From positions 1-64,000 of the forward strand of contig JAJKFJ010020966.1 in NCBI GenBank assembly GCA_027382625.1: DNA of 64,000 nt, read 5' to 3'. Numbering within the stretch: position 1 is the stretch's first letter; each line of letters opens with the position of its first letter. Shown in pieces: positions 28,950-40,600 of this stretch. Below the pieces are notes generated by a model. The model ran no database searches. It saw only the letters and a list, made by a program, of their open reading frames with translations, and was not told where the DNA came from. Position numbers and translations under genes: made by a program. This DNA comes from Tetmemena sp. SeJ-2015. Taxonomy: Eukaryota > Ciliophora > Spirotrichea > Sporadotrichida > Oxytrichidae.

Positions 28950-31044
28950 GCAGTAAAGATTATATATTTAATCCTTAATATATAATTAAAGTGGGTTTGA
29001 TTAGCAAGTGAATGCGAGCTGGTGATCTCTTTAGCGCCTACTCCTGCCAGAATCTTAAAGTACTGAGCTGCCTTTTCCTTCTTGAACTTTTGGATAGCCA
29101 CCTGGCCGTGATAGATAGTCAGGAAGTTAATCAGTTTCTTGTAGTCCTCGATGTCTTTGTTTGCTACCTCTATGTTGGCCTGCAAGTTGAGCATGTCGTT
29201 CTCCTTGCTGGACTTACTCTTGAAGATGCTCTTCAGAGTCTTCTTACCCAAATTCAACTTCTCCAACTCCTACTGGTCACTTCTCTTCTTAGCCTCAGTC
29301 GCTGAAAGCATCTTAACCACTTACTCTCTACCTTAGAGTGCTTCGTTCATACCCTTAATGTCCAGGAGCTCTCCCTTGATCCAGTAGTAAGCTTCTCTGT
29401 AGGGATTCTTGCAAGATTTGAAAGCTGCGTCGGCTTGCTCCTTGAAATCCTTATGAGCAGGGTTGGTCATATGTCTTTTCGTGAGATCACTCTCAGTATA
29501 GTATTCGAGATTATTGTCTTCGTATTTCATCAGAGAGGCAACCACTTGCTTCTGAGAGAGATCTTGGGCGTCTCTGATCTATATCATGCGCTTCAGTTGC
29601 TTCTTCTGGACCTCCATTACTGGAATGACCTTCCTTAAGAAGTTTTAGAACTCGATGATGTTCTCCTTGTACTTCTGCAGAGAAGCAGGCTGCTGATCTT
29701 CATCGACTTGGAAGTTGAGACGGAACTTTTCCAAGACCTAAGAGGAGTCTGCTTCACTAAGTTGTTAAGGATCTTGTCAAGGTCGTTTTTGTCTCTTGCG
29801 AATATCTTGAACTCCTTTGACTGAGTAGATAATCGTACTTAGCAAGCTCCTTCATAAAACGCTGCAACATGTTTCTTCTTTCTTCAACAAACTTGTCGTC
29901 ATTATTTCCCACCAGCTTCTTTTCTGGGAGTGCTGGGATATAGATGCCTGGCCATCTCTGCATCAAGGCGTTCTTAAGGGCGAAGAAGTCTCTGAAGCGT
30001 CTCACATCTTCGAATTAACCATCGCTGTCAACTCCTGTTACAGTGTACTTGATGTGGCCACTCTGCTTCACAGGGTTGCTCACAGAGAACTGCTTGATCT
30101 TGGGATCGATTTCTTCTTTTAAGGGCTCGTCAAGATTCACATCGATGAGACGCATCTTGTTAAGGTCTTGCATTATTTGGGACTAACTTCCTGCGTTGGC
30201 TGAGAGTCTGTTCTGAGACATCTCTTGCTACTTAGGAGGGTGGTTCACCACTTCGAATTAGTTTTATTTGAGTTTCAAGGGAGCACTTGAGGCGTCAATA
30301 TCAACAAAGGCTGTTGCTTCTTGCTCACCTGCGTTGGGGTCTATTGAGATCGGTTCTTCATCAAATAGATTTCGACGTTCATGCGCAAAGTTAGCTGCCA
30401 CGTAGGTGGAGTTGGAGTACTCTTTGGGCTGCTGACTATCGATGATGTTCTCGTAGTTTTTGTTCTCCTCCCTATAATTATAGTATGAAAGATAGATGTT
30501 AATTACTAGTATCGATCGCTCTCGTTTTCTGTTTAGAACTCTAACTCGTCCTTAGTATTGTGGCTTTGGGATTAATGTTACTATAAGAGAATAAAACATT
30601 AAGAGGTGAATTTACGTGGCTCTGAGATTGAGCAGTGGAGTTGTTATTGTAAATTTAAATAACAATAGATAATGAAAAATATCATGCACATTGCTAAGTT
30701 TAGTATCCATCAGATTCTTCATAAGGCTAGTAAGTGTAATCTTGAGATGGAGCCTCATAGACAAATAAGCATTGCAAATTAAACTTGAAATAACAGACAT
30801 TATGGTTTTGATCAAGATCCACATTATGATCAGCTCCTGTATTGTGAGCATTAAGATCTACCTCATCGTCATCAAAAGGATTTCTCTGGTTCTGATATTG
30901 ATTCTGTGGTTGAGCTGGCTCTTGATATACATAAGCTAAATAGTTATTAGGATGCAAACTTAATGGTAATGATCATGTGATTGTTTTATACTTACCCTGT
31001 TCTTGCTCTTCCTCATCATCGTCGTCGAATAAGCCTCTCTTCAT
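28950..31044 (-). CDS. sorting nexin (PX-BAR, SNX1/2-type)
   Basis: Minus strand from ATG 31044 (MKRGLFDDDDEEEQEQ). Order: acidic Q-rich N-terminus with NPFDDDEVD, PX domain (SGHIKYTVTGVD, VRRFRDFFALKNALMQRW, YIPALPEKKLVG, KFVEERRNMLQRFMKEL) with the RRF phosphoinositide-binding arginine, then a BAR-type coiled coil (LEKFRLNFQVDEDQ, YKENIIEFQNFLRKVIP, KRHMTNPAHKDFKEQ). It would sort cargo on endosomes as part of a retromer-like complex. Introns 30472-30506 and 30581-30615; IESs in the N-terminal part (pointer TAC near 30640-30710, and 30960-31000). One-base frame breaks near 29735 and 29820. The 3' end past 28995 is unclear. Confidence 0.85.
30472..30506 (-). other. intron in sorting nexin
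   Basis: 35 bp, GTAATT...TTATAG on the minus strand; joins ESDRYQ to EENKNYEN. Confidence 0.75.
30581..30615 (-). other. intron in sorting nexin
   Basis: 35 bp, GTAAAT...TTATAG on the minus strand; joins AQSQSH to QHQSQSHNTK. Confidence 0.7.
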
Positions 31045-31315
31045 CTTGATTCCTTCCTCTTATTTATAAATATCTTTAAATTATTCAACAGTCAAATACA
31101 AATAAGTGATGTGTATACCCTTGTAGTTTCAGCAATAACTAAATCTCCGACAATAGATTCTTACTGATGATTAAACAGAATGGGAATAGAGAAAGAAGGA
31201 GGACTAAATAAAAGTAGCGACTATAGTGAATTGTTATTATCGAACTTATACGCTCATCAATAAACTCTTTCTAAAAGAAACACTCTATCCCTCCATATCA
31301 CAACTCGTCATTGGC

Positions 31316-32327
31316 TCACTTCTATAAATCTGCGAAATAAGGATGCTAAAGAGCCTGGATGGCTGATATTCTCTGAGTAGGGTCAAAGATAAGTAGCTTC
31401 TCCAGTAGGTCAACTCCGTTATCGTCAATATTTTCAATGTATTTTATGATGTTCCTGAGGTCCTGGGGCTTGTGCTGCGTCCAGTGCACCTTATTAAATC
31501 CATCTAGGTTATTAACGCCTGGCCAAATTTCTTCGTTGGGAGTTCCCAAAATTCTGAAGATCTTTTTAATCTGGTCCTACTCTGAATCGCCATCAAACAA
31601 CGGGCGCTTTGAAATTATCTCAGCGAAGATGCAGCCGACTGACCACATATCGACAGGGGTAGAGTATTCAGTAGTTCCGAGCAGCAGCTCAGGTGCGCGA
31701 TACCACAGAGTCACCACTTCCTTGGTATAGGGGCGGATGGGAATACCGAAAGCTCTTGCTAAACCGAAATCAGCAATCTTCAATTCGTTGCTAGTTCCCA
31801 ACAGAATAAACCTTAATGATGCAAGATGAAATGAGAATGGATAATCTTTATGAAAGTTTATTCTAGGGCTTAAGATCTCTGTGGATGATTCTCCTGGAGT
31901 GGCAAGCAGCAACTCCACTAATGAGCTAGTAGATAAACGATTTCACTATGGGCTGTGTGAAAGAGTTTCCAGGCCCCAGGTTGTCAATCTTCTTTTTCAA
32001 GTCCATCTCTAGATACTCAAACACCAGGTACATCTTAGAAGGGCACATGATAACATCCTTCAACTGCACTACATTAGGATGGTCAATTTCCCTGAGCACA
32101 GAGATTTCTCTGATTGTCGTGCTAGGTACTCCCTCTGACTGCGTCTCCAACTTAATCTTCTTGAGTGCGATAACCTGCTTTGTCTTTTCATTGATTCCCC
32201 TATAGACGACTCCGTATGCTCCCTCTCCAAGAATCTCTATCTTCTGGAAGTGCTCTATTTTCCCATAGCCGAATTTAGTCTCCTCCCTTTGAGCACCTTG
32301 TGATCCACTGTCTTAAGATTTATCCAT
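31316..32327 (-). CDS. cyclin-dependent kinase (CDK1/2-like)
   Basis: Minus strand from ATG 32327 ([18 protein letters not shown]) to TGA 31316-31318. Complete CDK: Gly loop [12 protein letters not shown] (Ala where CDK1 has Thr14, Tyr15 kept), cyclin-binding helix [13 protein letters not shown] (PSTTIRE instead of PSTAIRE), [16 protein letters not shown] with the Gln written [17 protein letters not shown]-loop [28 protein letters not shown], and the end HPYFADL. One IES (31807-31858 region, pointer TA) sits right after LKPQN. A ~20-residue N-terminal extension precedes the kinase. Likely a cell-cycle kinase partnered by a cyclin. Confidence 0.93.
31807..31858. other. IES in CDK, pointer TA
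   Basis: TA at 31807-31808 and 31859-31860; minus-strand excision of 52 bp joins HRDLKPQN to ILLGTSNEL. Confidence 0.75.
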
Positions 32328-32514
32328 TTTATTGATTAATTATAGATTACTCCATTTAGACAGTTGAAAAATACCATTATCACACGCAACAAACCTAGAC
32401 ACTCCTACAATTAATTCTTGCATCCACCAACTTAGAATTTCAAATGCTCTTTATAAAAGGGTTAGCGAATTTACAAATCCAATTCTAATTTAATAATTTG
32501 GGAACTGTTTCTTA

Positions 32515-33899
32515 ATGGACGTAAACAGTCTAATTAAGTGTGCAACTAACTCAAAACGCAAGGAGAAAGGCAATGATGAAAAGAAATTTCTCTCCTAAAT
32601 CACTCATCTCTCCTTGGACAAGCGTCATATAGAATAAATTGAAAACTTAGACCTGTGTCCAAGTCTGACTGTACTCTACATGAATGAAAATTTCATTTAG
32701 AAGTTAGAGGGTTTTGGAAATCTCTCAAAACTCACTTAACTTTAACTCCAGGATAACAAGATCATGATAATTGAAGGCTTGGAATCACTAGTGAATTTAA
32801 GGAAGCTATACTTGGAAAAGAATTGTATTTTTAGGTTACAAGGACTGCATAAGTGCTCCAAGCTTGAAGAGCTCTATCTCTCGAAATAAACTCTCCCTTA
32901 AGAGTTAGAATTCACCTTTGATGATTACTCACTAGCAACCTTGTCGGTAAGAATTTAAAATCTATGAACTTATCTTTGTAGATGAGTCTGAGGATCCTGG
33001 ATTTAGAAAGCTGCAACGTCTAGAACCCTGCTCCACTATACTTCTTAGAAAACGTGAGCACTCTTAACTTGAAGGATAACTTTATCATGGACATAGAGCA
33101 CGTGATTTAATTCCTTCGAACACTTAATTACCTCCGAGAGCTAGATCTCAGAGGTAATCCAGTCCAGAGGGTGCCCAAGTATAGAGACTAGCTAGTGATG
33201 CTGGGACTTAAGCTAGGTAACGTAGTAGTGTGAATATTCAACCCTACTTGTAGTTCTGCTTGACGACAAAAAAGTGATGGACTAAGAGAGAAGGTACCTC
33301 TACAACTTAGTTCAACAGAAGGAGATGCACGCAGACAAGCTAACCATGAAAATGAGTAGAAGGCAGAATTCAACAGCACGCTTGTAGGACATTTAGAGTA
33401 TTGGCCCTAGTGGAAGTAACCATTTCAATCCTTAGAGCGTTACTGCATAAAACTTTGCACAAAAGAGGTAACTCTCTCAAATGAAGCCAGGTAATATGAG
33501 TTAGTAGAATCAGAATCCATTCGGGGTAACAACTAGAGGTTACAAGGGGGCCTTACTCAAAGCAAATGGAGCTAATAAGCCACCCATAAACCATGTTCTA
33601 TCATCTCAAGTTGGATAAATAAACCCTACAAACAAATTAATGAAGCAGACCGGTCTTTCTATAATGGGAAACTAGATGTCATTATGTACTTATAATCCTA
33701 AGAAGTTATTTTAAAGTCATTAGGATAGAGCTAAGCTGAAGTGCACTACTAGAAAGCAAGCGGCAATCAAATGATGCAAGGAATGACCTATCATGGGGTT
33801 ACGAATACTAAACAAGAGTTTACATCTAATCTGATAAATGACATGGGCCCCTCGATAATGAGCACTCAAATAATACCTAGATAACATAATTTCTAATGA
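32515..33899 (+). CDS. leucine-rich repeat protein (LRRC67/PPP1R42-like)
   Basis: Starts at ATG 32515 (MDVNSLIKCATNSKRKEK), ends at TGA 33897-33899. Leucine-rich repeats: THLSLDKRHIEQIENLDL, LTVLYMNENFIQKLEG, LTQLQLQDNKIMIIEGLE, LRKLYLEKNCIFRLQGL, STLNLKDNFIMDIEHV, LRELDLRGNPVQRVPKYR, then VVLLDDKKVMDQERRYL, as in PPP1R42 and related ciliary LRR proteins. The C-terminal ~200 residues are Q/N/S-rich. One intron (32947-32981) and one IES (33227-33254, pointer GTAGT). A frame change near 33700-33740 is unresolved. Confidence 0.75.
32947..32981 (+). other. intron in LRR gene
   Basis: 35 bp, GTAAGA...TTGTAG; joins SLATLS to MSLRILDL. Confidence 0.8.
33227..33254. other. IES, pointer GTAGT
   Basis: 28 bp between GTAGT 33222-33226 and 33250-33254; removes a TGA and gives LGNVVLLDDKKV. 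Confidence 0.85.
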
Positions 33900-33975
33900 T
33901 TTCTTTTATTTATTAATTTCTTTACCACTTACCTTTAGAAATTGAGTTAGTTTTATTAATTCAATCAAATTAGTT

Positions 33976-35190
33976 TCATTAATTAATCATTTGATGAGCT
34001 ACGCTGGCAAGGTAATCTCCGACTATTCCTTTGGGAGCATCATCATAGTACTGCTAATAGCTCTGCTAGATACAACTCAAATACTCAGCTAATTACTCTG
34101 CAGGGTTAACTTGTTGCCTCTATTCAAAGAACACTTTACCCTCATTCTAGTGTTAAAATGCCTGTTTATCTATAGTACTCTCTATGTAGTTTACCATGTG
34201 CATAAGCCCACTCACATTCTGGAGAAACCTTCTGATGATAGAAGTGAAGGCTTCATGGTTAGCGAGATTTTGTTGCAAAAAGTTAGCATCTAAGATTTCA
34301 ATCTCAGCCTCAAAGTTATGCTCCTGGCATTTATTTGGATCATGGCTGCTGTATAAATACTTCAGAGAAATCACTTTAATAAATGTATCTCCTTGTCTCA
34401 GTCAGATCGATGCACAGATAGTTAAACACATACTTGGTCCTATATTTGATCCTAATAGATTCAGCTTAGAAATATTGGAGGTCAGTGTCAAGAGGGAGCT
34501 ACTCCTCAGTTGAGGCTGATATCCTAAAATCCATTTTGAACATGTGCTTGTCAGCTCCACTTTTTATATTGATGTCTGAAGCTCTATTTTTCCTTAAAAT
34601 CTCCTTCGGCTTGGGAGAGTAGTCATTAGCTTGATTATCGAAGTCAAATGTGAGCCTCACTTAGTCCTATCTGCACTTCATAATCACATCCTTAGTTTGT
34701 GAAATCTCCTTCGCCTAAAATACTCCCTGCTTTAAATTCATTTAGCCAGATTAAAATGCTTGAACAGAACATCAAGTCGCTCTTTAAGAGCCTCAAACAC
34801 TTTTCTGTTCGCTTCAGCTTGGCCTTTGTAAATAGAAGAGAGACTCGGATTAAAGTAGTATAATGAGCCTTTGCCGTTTGCTGTGGAAGCTTCAAACATC
34901 ACCGACCAAAAGTTCTGATTAAATATTTGTTGCATGAGATGTGCTTCTTGTGGGCTTAGTTTGTTATTCATGGCTATAAGTCCTAGCTTAGCTTCTATTT
35001 CAAGTTGCTTATTCTTTGTGCTCAAATTATTTTGAAGGAGTTCTCGCAAACGATGAGAAATGAGCTTCACTCTATCATCAGTAGCTAGGAGTTCGTCAGA
35101 ATAGATGGGGAACGCCACTTTGCTGGGATGATCAACAAATCTGTTGGCAGGAGGAATGTTGCCATTCATTTGCTATTGATGAGATTGCAT
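33976..35190 (-). CDS. mRNA 5'-triphosphatase (tunnel/TTM family capping enzyme)
   Basis: Minus strand from ATG 35190 (MQSHQQQMNGNIPPANRF) to TGA 33976-33978, about 385 residues. The two glutamate-rich strands that bind metal in tunnel triphosphatases are present: KQLEIEAKLGLIAMNN near the N-terminus and EHNFEAEIEILDAN in the C-terminal third. Between them are VRLTFDFDNQ, KMDFRISASTEEQ and VFNYLCIDLTE, matching the tunnel barrel of fungal/protist Cet1-like enzymes. It would remove the gamma phosphate of nascent mRNA before capping. A frame change near 34355 fits a 10-bp insert between ACA repeats or a sequence error. Confidence 0.78.
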
Positions 35191-35306
35191 TTTTAAATTA
35201 ATTAACTTATTTACCAAAATATATTGGTAGCAGTAGTTCCCCAATACGCAGCAATAGTAGTAGTAGTAGTTTAAACTTTAATTAATTCTTTAATTTTATC
35301 CTGAAA

Positions 35307-37660
35307 ATGAAAGCTAACTAGAAGAATATTAATCCCATCGAGAAGGAGAATAAATACTCTTCCACCTAAATTCATTTCTTTCAACCTTAGAACAATAATC
35401 AAGAGGCGCAAGTAAATAATACCAAGCGATCAGCTTTGATAAGCTAATATGGGAGCAATTAGTCACCTTGAAACCAGGATCCTGCCAAGAAGGCAAACTC
35501 TGTTGCCCCCAAATTTCATAGAGGAGTCATAGTAGATGCGAATAGAGTCTTAGGATCGAAAGGGGTTGACTAAACTTAGTTGCAGATGCAAGTACTGGAG
35601 CTTAAGCACAAGTATCTCCAGTTCATTGAAAAGAAGAGGATCGCAGATATGGAACAAAGGCAGCAACTTTAACTCGCTACAAAGAAGACTTTAATGCATA
35701 TTTTTAAGAGCTCATAGATGATTGGAGGACTCATTAAAACTGCCAGAGACGGCTATAGCAAGAATAGCTCCCCAGATAAGATAACCCTCAACCTTCCAGC
35801 TTTCAATAAACAGTAGAAGAGTCATTCATTGCTAAATGCTGGCAACTAAACTTCATAAGCCTCTCTCAATGTTACTGCGAATCAAGGAGTAAATTAAAGC
35901 ACTACTAATGTTCAAGCTTCACAAAATAACTATTTAGTAGTGCCTGCTGGTGGTGGTACGAATGAAGAAGAATCGAAACAGTAGCTTAACATGAAAAGAG
36001 TTCAGTCCAATACTTAACTAATTGGTGTCAGCTCTCTCAAACTAGATGGGATACAGAGCTTAAAATAAAATGCCAAGTTTGAGTTAACTCAAAGCTTAGA
36101 GAAGTCTCAAAGCGTGTTTACTAAAAATAAGTTAGGATTTGGACTGAATAACAAGGGTGGATTCAAGACAAGCGATGAATTTTTCAAAGGAACAAATAAC
36201 CAGTCTTAGTTCGATGCTAGCCATAGTTCAGGGTTTAATCTCTCAGTTAAGAAAGCGAAAAGCAATTTCTTGTCTAGGGTAGTTAGTAAATATTCATCTG
36301 GCTCGCTTCAACTCAAGAGGGATGACAACAAAGATACCTATCTAGAAGCTATAGAGATATTCAGATAGTCAGCTCTTACAAAAATTAGGACTGGGTTTAT
36401 TTATTGCTATATTTATAAGTGCTTCAAATGCAGGTATAAGAAAGGATGTGTGGACGCAATCAATATGATTATAAGGGCAACTCTTATCATACCAGATGTC
36501 TTCATACTGAAAAGTTCACTAAAACTTTAGGGATTTATGTACATATTTTTCAACAAAATGAAGTTTGCTGTCTCTTGCTTTGAGAAGCTTAGAGATTATA
36601 TTTTTATTATAATTTGACTATGAAATAATAGAGATGTTGCTGATGAAGATTAAGACTTTGTGTATGTGATGTTTGCCTATAAGCAACTTGGCCTATGCTT
36701 CTAGAAGGTGTAAGAGTATGACAAGTCCATAGTCTGTTTCAAATCCATGCTCTAATACGCCTGGAAAGAGAGCAATGTAGAATTTGAAATGCAAGCTTAT
36801 GACTTACTAGGCATGCAGTACTACTATCTCGGCTAATTAGAAAACGCAAAATACTATCATGATCGTATGGTCAGAGGCAAGTTTGAGTCTAAGAAATCTA
36901 ACTTGCGAAGACTATCAGAGGAACAGTACAAGAAGAAGGAGCTTGCCAAAGAAGACAGACATAATAAGTTTGAGCAAGCTGTAGAGATTGATCATAACGG
37001 GAAGGAGGTTATAATCACCAGAGAAGCCAAGGATTACAAGTTAGCCAAGGATATAAAAGAACAGAGCTATATCTTCCTTTCACGCATAAATGAGGATCTA
37101 GAAGCAATAGCTTAAAATAAAGGAGTTATTCCCTTACTTCTCAAGAAGGTGTCTGAGCCAGCAAAGTTGTACTAAGCCTCTTAATCCGATGAGCAGTTTC
37201 AAGACATGATAAAGAATAACAATCCAAACTCAATAGTAAACACTGCTTAGTAGTTGAGGAGTATGCAGAGCATGAACTTATTCTCACACCCGAAGATCTA
37301 TATAAGACAAGGGACTAGCATATTTGAAAAGAGCGACAAAGATTTACCCTCACCCAAGGATGTAAACTCTAAAGGTAAAAATGTGCTGCTGCTTCCTCAT
37401 TTTCTCTAAGACTCAGTTCATTTTTATTTACAGAGAGCGAGTTTGAGGAAGAGATCCCTCCAAGTAAAAAGGTTGTGGGCTAGGCTGAGACATAAAAAAT
37501 AGAAGAGAAGGGATATTAAACACAGAGGACTTAAACTGCAGCCCCACTTCAAAACCCGTCTTAAAAGGGAAGCCAGACTGAGAGACAGCACAAGAGGACT
37601 CATAGTATGGAGGAATAAAATTAAGAAGCTCAGAAGAAACTATCTAAATAAAATAATTGA
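35307..37660 (+). CDS. TPR-repeat protein with long Q/S/N-rich N-terminus
   Basis: Starts at ATG 35307 (MKANQKNINPIEKENKYSS), ends at TGA 37658-37660, about 750 residues. The first ~330 residues are low-complexity with many TAA/TAG Gln codons, containing a helix QMQVLELKHKYLQFIEKKR. A TPR block follows: YKKGCVDAINMIIRATLI, MKFAVSCFEKLRDV, VYVMFAYKQLGLCFQKVQEY, ESNVEFEMQAYDLLGMQY, LGQLENAKYYHDRMVRG. The tail is charged. One IES (36597-36635, pointer AGAGAT) and one intron (37375-37433). TPR proteins of this layout are common in ciliates; partner unknown. Confidence 0.75.
36597..36635. other. IES, pointer AGAGAT
   Basis: 39 bp between AGAGAT 36591-36596 and 36630-36635; removes two TGA codons and joins FEKLRD to VADEDQDF. 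Confidence 0.9.
37375..37433 (+). other. intron in TPR gene
   Basis: 59 bp, GTAAAA...TTACAG; joins DVNSK to ESEFEEEIPP. Confidence 0.85.
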
Positions 37661-37688
37661 TAAAAATTTATTTCTTCTTTTCTATCGA

Positions 37689-40600
37689 ATGAGTTAGAGA
37701 CTTTCCAGACTATAAGGCAAACCTTTGATAAATTTTAATTTATATCTTACCTCAAAGCTGAATTAGACAAAGAATTTCAGTCGCAAGAAAGGAGTTTACA
37801 CTGACTATTTTGCCTAAATTAGAGAGGTAAGCATAGGAATATTCTTTAAAAGCTATATAGGGGAAAGCATGGAAGCGAAGAATGGACTCTGGGCCTAAAG
37901 AGCCCTATGAATTTAAGATGAAAGATCTCTTCAAGAAAATAGAACTTAGCAAGAGTGATTCATATTGTAAATGAGTTCTATTTTTAATTTATTGAAGGAC
38001 CTCACTATCTACTATTCCTAAAGCATTTGAGCCCAATTCATAATCTTAAGTTTGCCAAAGAAATAGAAGATGTATGTTTAGTGATATGTATAAATATTTT
38101 AGAAAAACTACTTGAAGATATTGAAGAAGTTCAACGACTTCAAGAATGACATCCAGTCACAGACTTAAACAGCCATTAACCCTTAACTTATTTCTTGAAC
38201 TCATTTTAAAATGTTGCATGTTGATAATCTTTGATAGAGTATAGAATTTACTCAAAGAAAATAAGTTAAAATATAAAATGAGAAGGAGTACAACTACTCA
38301 AGGCCCTCATGCCTAAAGACTTCTTAGGCGTACCATAGATTTAATTAGCGAACACTTCCAAAGAAAGTAAATCATTTCTTACTCACTAACTTGATGCAAA
38401 TTTTAATCATACCACTTTTATTTGTATTGATTTGATAGGCAATCGAAATATCCAAGAAACGGAGGAGGAACATTAGTCTACTGGGAGAGTGAAGTTTCAT
38501 AATCCAGATTTGGAGTCGTAGGACATTTAAAAGCGCATTCTTACAGAGCGAGAAATTAAATTCTAGATTGAGAAGTAAGATCTGAAGGCGGCTCATCACT
38601 CTCGGCAACACCTCAGCCCATAAGCACAGCAACGCAGCCACACCCTCACACAGAGTCACTCAGCTCACGCCTATAACTTTTGACCTGAAGCCGCAGAGTA
38701 CTATTCAATTCCCATAGTCAAGTTTAACTCAAAGTCTAAGCAGTGCGATTAAGAGGAGACTGACTTAATTTGCTCCTTAAACTGGCTCTCTTATATCCGC
38801 AGAAGAGGCTTCCTAGTTACAAGAGAGCGGTGGATTTTTGGAGAAGAATGGAATTAAAAAGGCTTTATATAAGTTTGTGCAAAACAAGATCCAGAGTCAT
38901 CAAATGCAAGAAATGCAAGACAAGCTCCTCAAGTAAAAAGAAGAGGAGGAGAAGCTGCTCATGGCTTCTAAAGCAAAGAAGTTTGTCTCTGACTAGATTC
39001 AATAGCTCACTCAGATTGAGAAATAAAGGGAACATAAAATTCTATCTTCATTAAAGAAGCTTTCTATTAAATTGAAGAGGCCATGAAACAAATTGATAGT
39101 CAGTTAGAGAGAAAGTATCAGAAAAATACTTTAGACTGGTTGAAGGTTCAGAGCAAGCATGACAAGATCAAGCCCTATCTAAAGCAGAAGCTTATAGAGT
39201 AACTTTAAAACCCAGACACTGAGTTATACAAGGATTTCATTAAAAAATCTGAGAAACGGAGGAATGCAGTGAGGATGTCATCTGCTCTACCCATGAGCAG
39301 ATTCCCACCTCCAGATATATTAATTTCAGATTCTAGTCCAAAGATAAAAGCCAAAAAGAGGGCTACTTCTAAAAAGTCAATGAAACTTAAGAGATAGAGT
39401 TCCTCTATTAAGGATATCGAAGATTCTATAAGAGAAACTAAAACTCCTAGCTAGGATACGGTTAAAGACTGCTATTTAAAGATCTTAGACTGAGAAGTAG
39501 CTTGGGTTATCATTCAAACTTATTTAGCAGCCAGTTTAGAAAGAATTTATACCTTTCAAAGACCACTCAAATTCTAAGAAGACAGAGAAAGTTGAGAAAC
39601 TCAATAAAGAGTAGCTTTTAGATAGCGTGGCTAAGACTAAAACCCTGCCTTAATTCATTAAAATGCTAATATCTATTTCTCTTATTTGTTCATTGACTCT
39701 AAAAAGGCTCTTTCAAGTGGAGCCTCTTTGTATCACCACATCAATGACACTTTCAACGAGTTTGTGTCAGCCTGCTCTTAAGTGCTTGAAAATGACGAGA
39801 ACAAGAAATATCTGTCTGCTAAGATGGGTTAATCGCCTGAGAAAAGAATGAAGTTCTCTTTTGTAAATAAAGCTACCAAGGATGCAGTCCATGACATATT
39901 CAGAACTAATGGTATACCCATTGATGGCGACCGATCAGTTCCCCTTATGAAGTCACTCAAGTAGAAGATAAAATTCATACTTTAGGTTTTAAGATGTCAG
40001 AAGACAAGAACGATCCCTAGATGCTTATGAAAAAAGATTTGAGTGAGACTCTCAAAGCAATAGATGAGTAATACTTGCAAAATCATAGTGGCATTCATTA
40101 CAGCCACACCCCGACAAATGTTCATCACTTAGTCTAGTCGCCTCAGCAAAAGAAGAAGGTTGAGAGGGCTTTGATCAGCATTTGGAAAAACCAAAATCTT
40201 AAGTTTGATTATGATTATATAAATGTGAAATAGAATAGTGAATAAAAGAATGATAGCAGCTAGTAGCAAGATGATAAAAAGCATATTGGAGAGCTTTGGA
40301 ATGCTTCTAATGAAGGCCAATATCATTAGCACAAGAAGGATATCAGATTAAGATTAACTGGAGTAAGGAAAAAATTATTAACTCACCATCATTTTTAGTA
40401 AACTCAACTCACTCAACTCTGAGATATTTATTTATCTTTTTGGTTTACGCATCAACAGCTCCTTGGGATAAGGTCATGATGGGATCATACACAAGCTTTA
40501 CAAAGATAAGCTAGACATAAAGAATTACTCCTTGGACAAATCCTCAAAGGAAACCTTAAAGGGCATCAACTACGAAGCGGTTAAAGAGGTAACAATTTCG

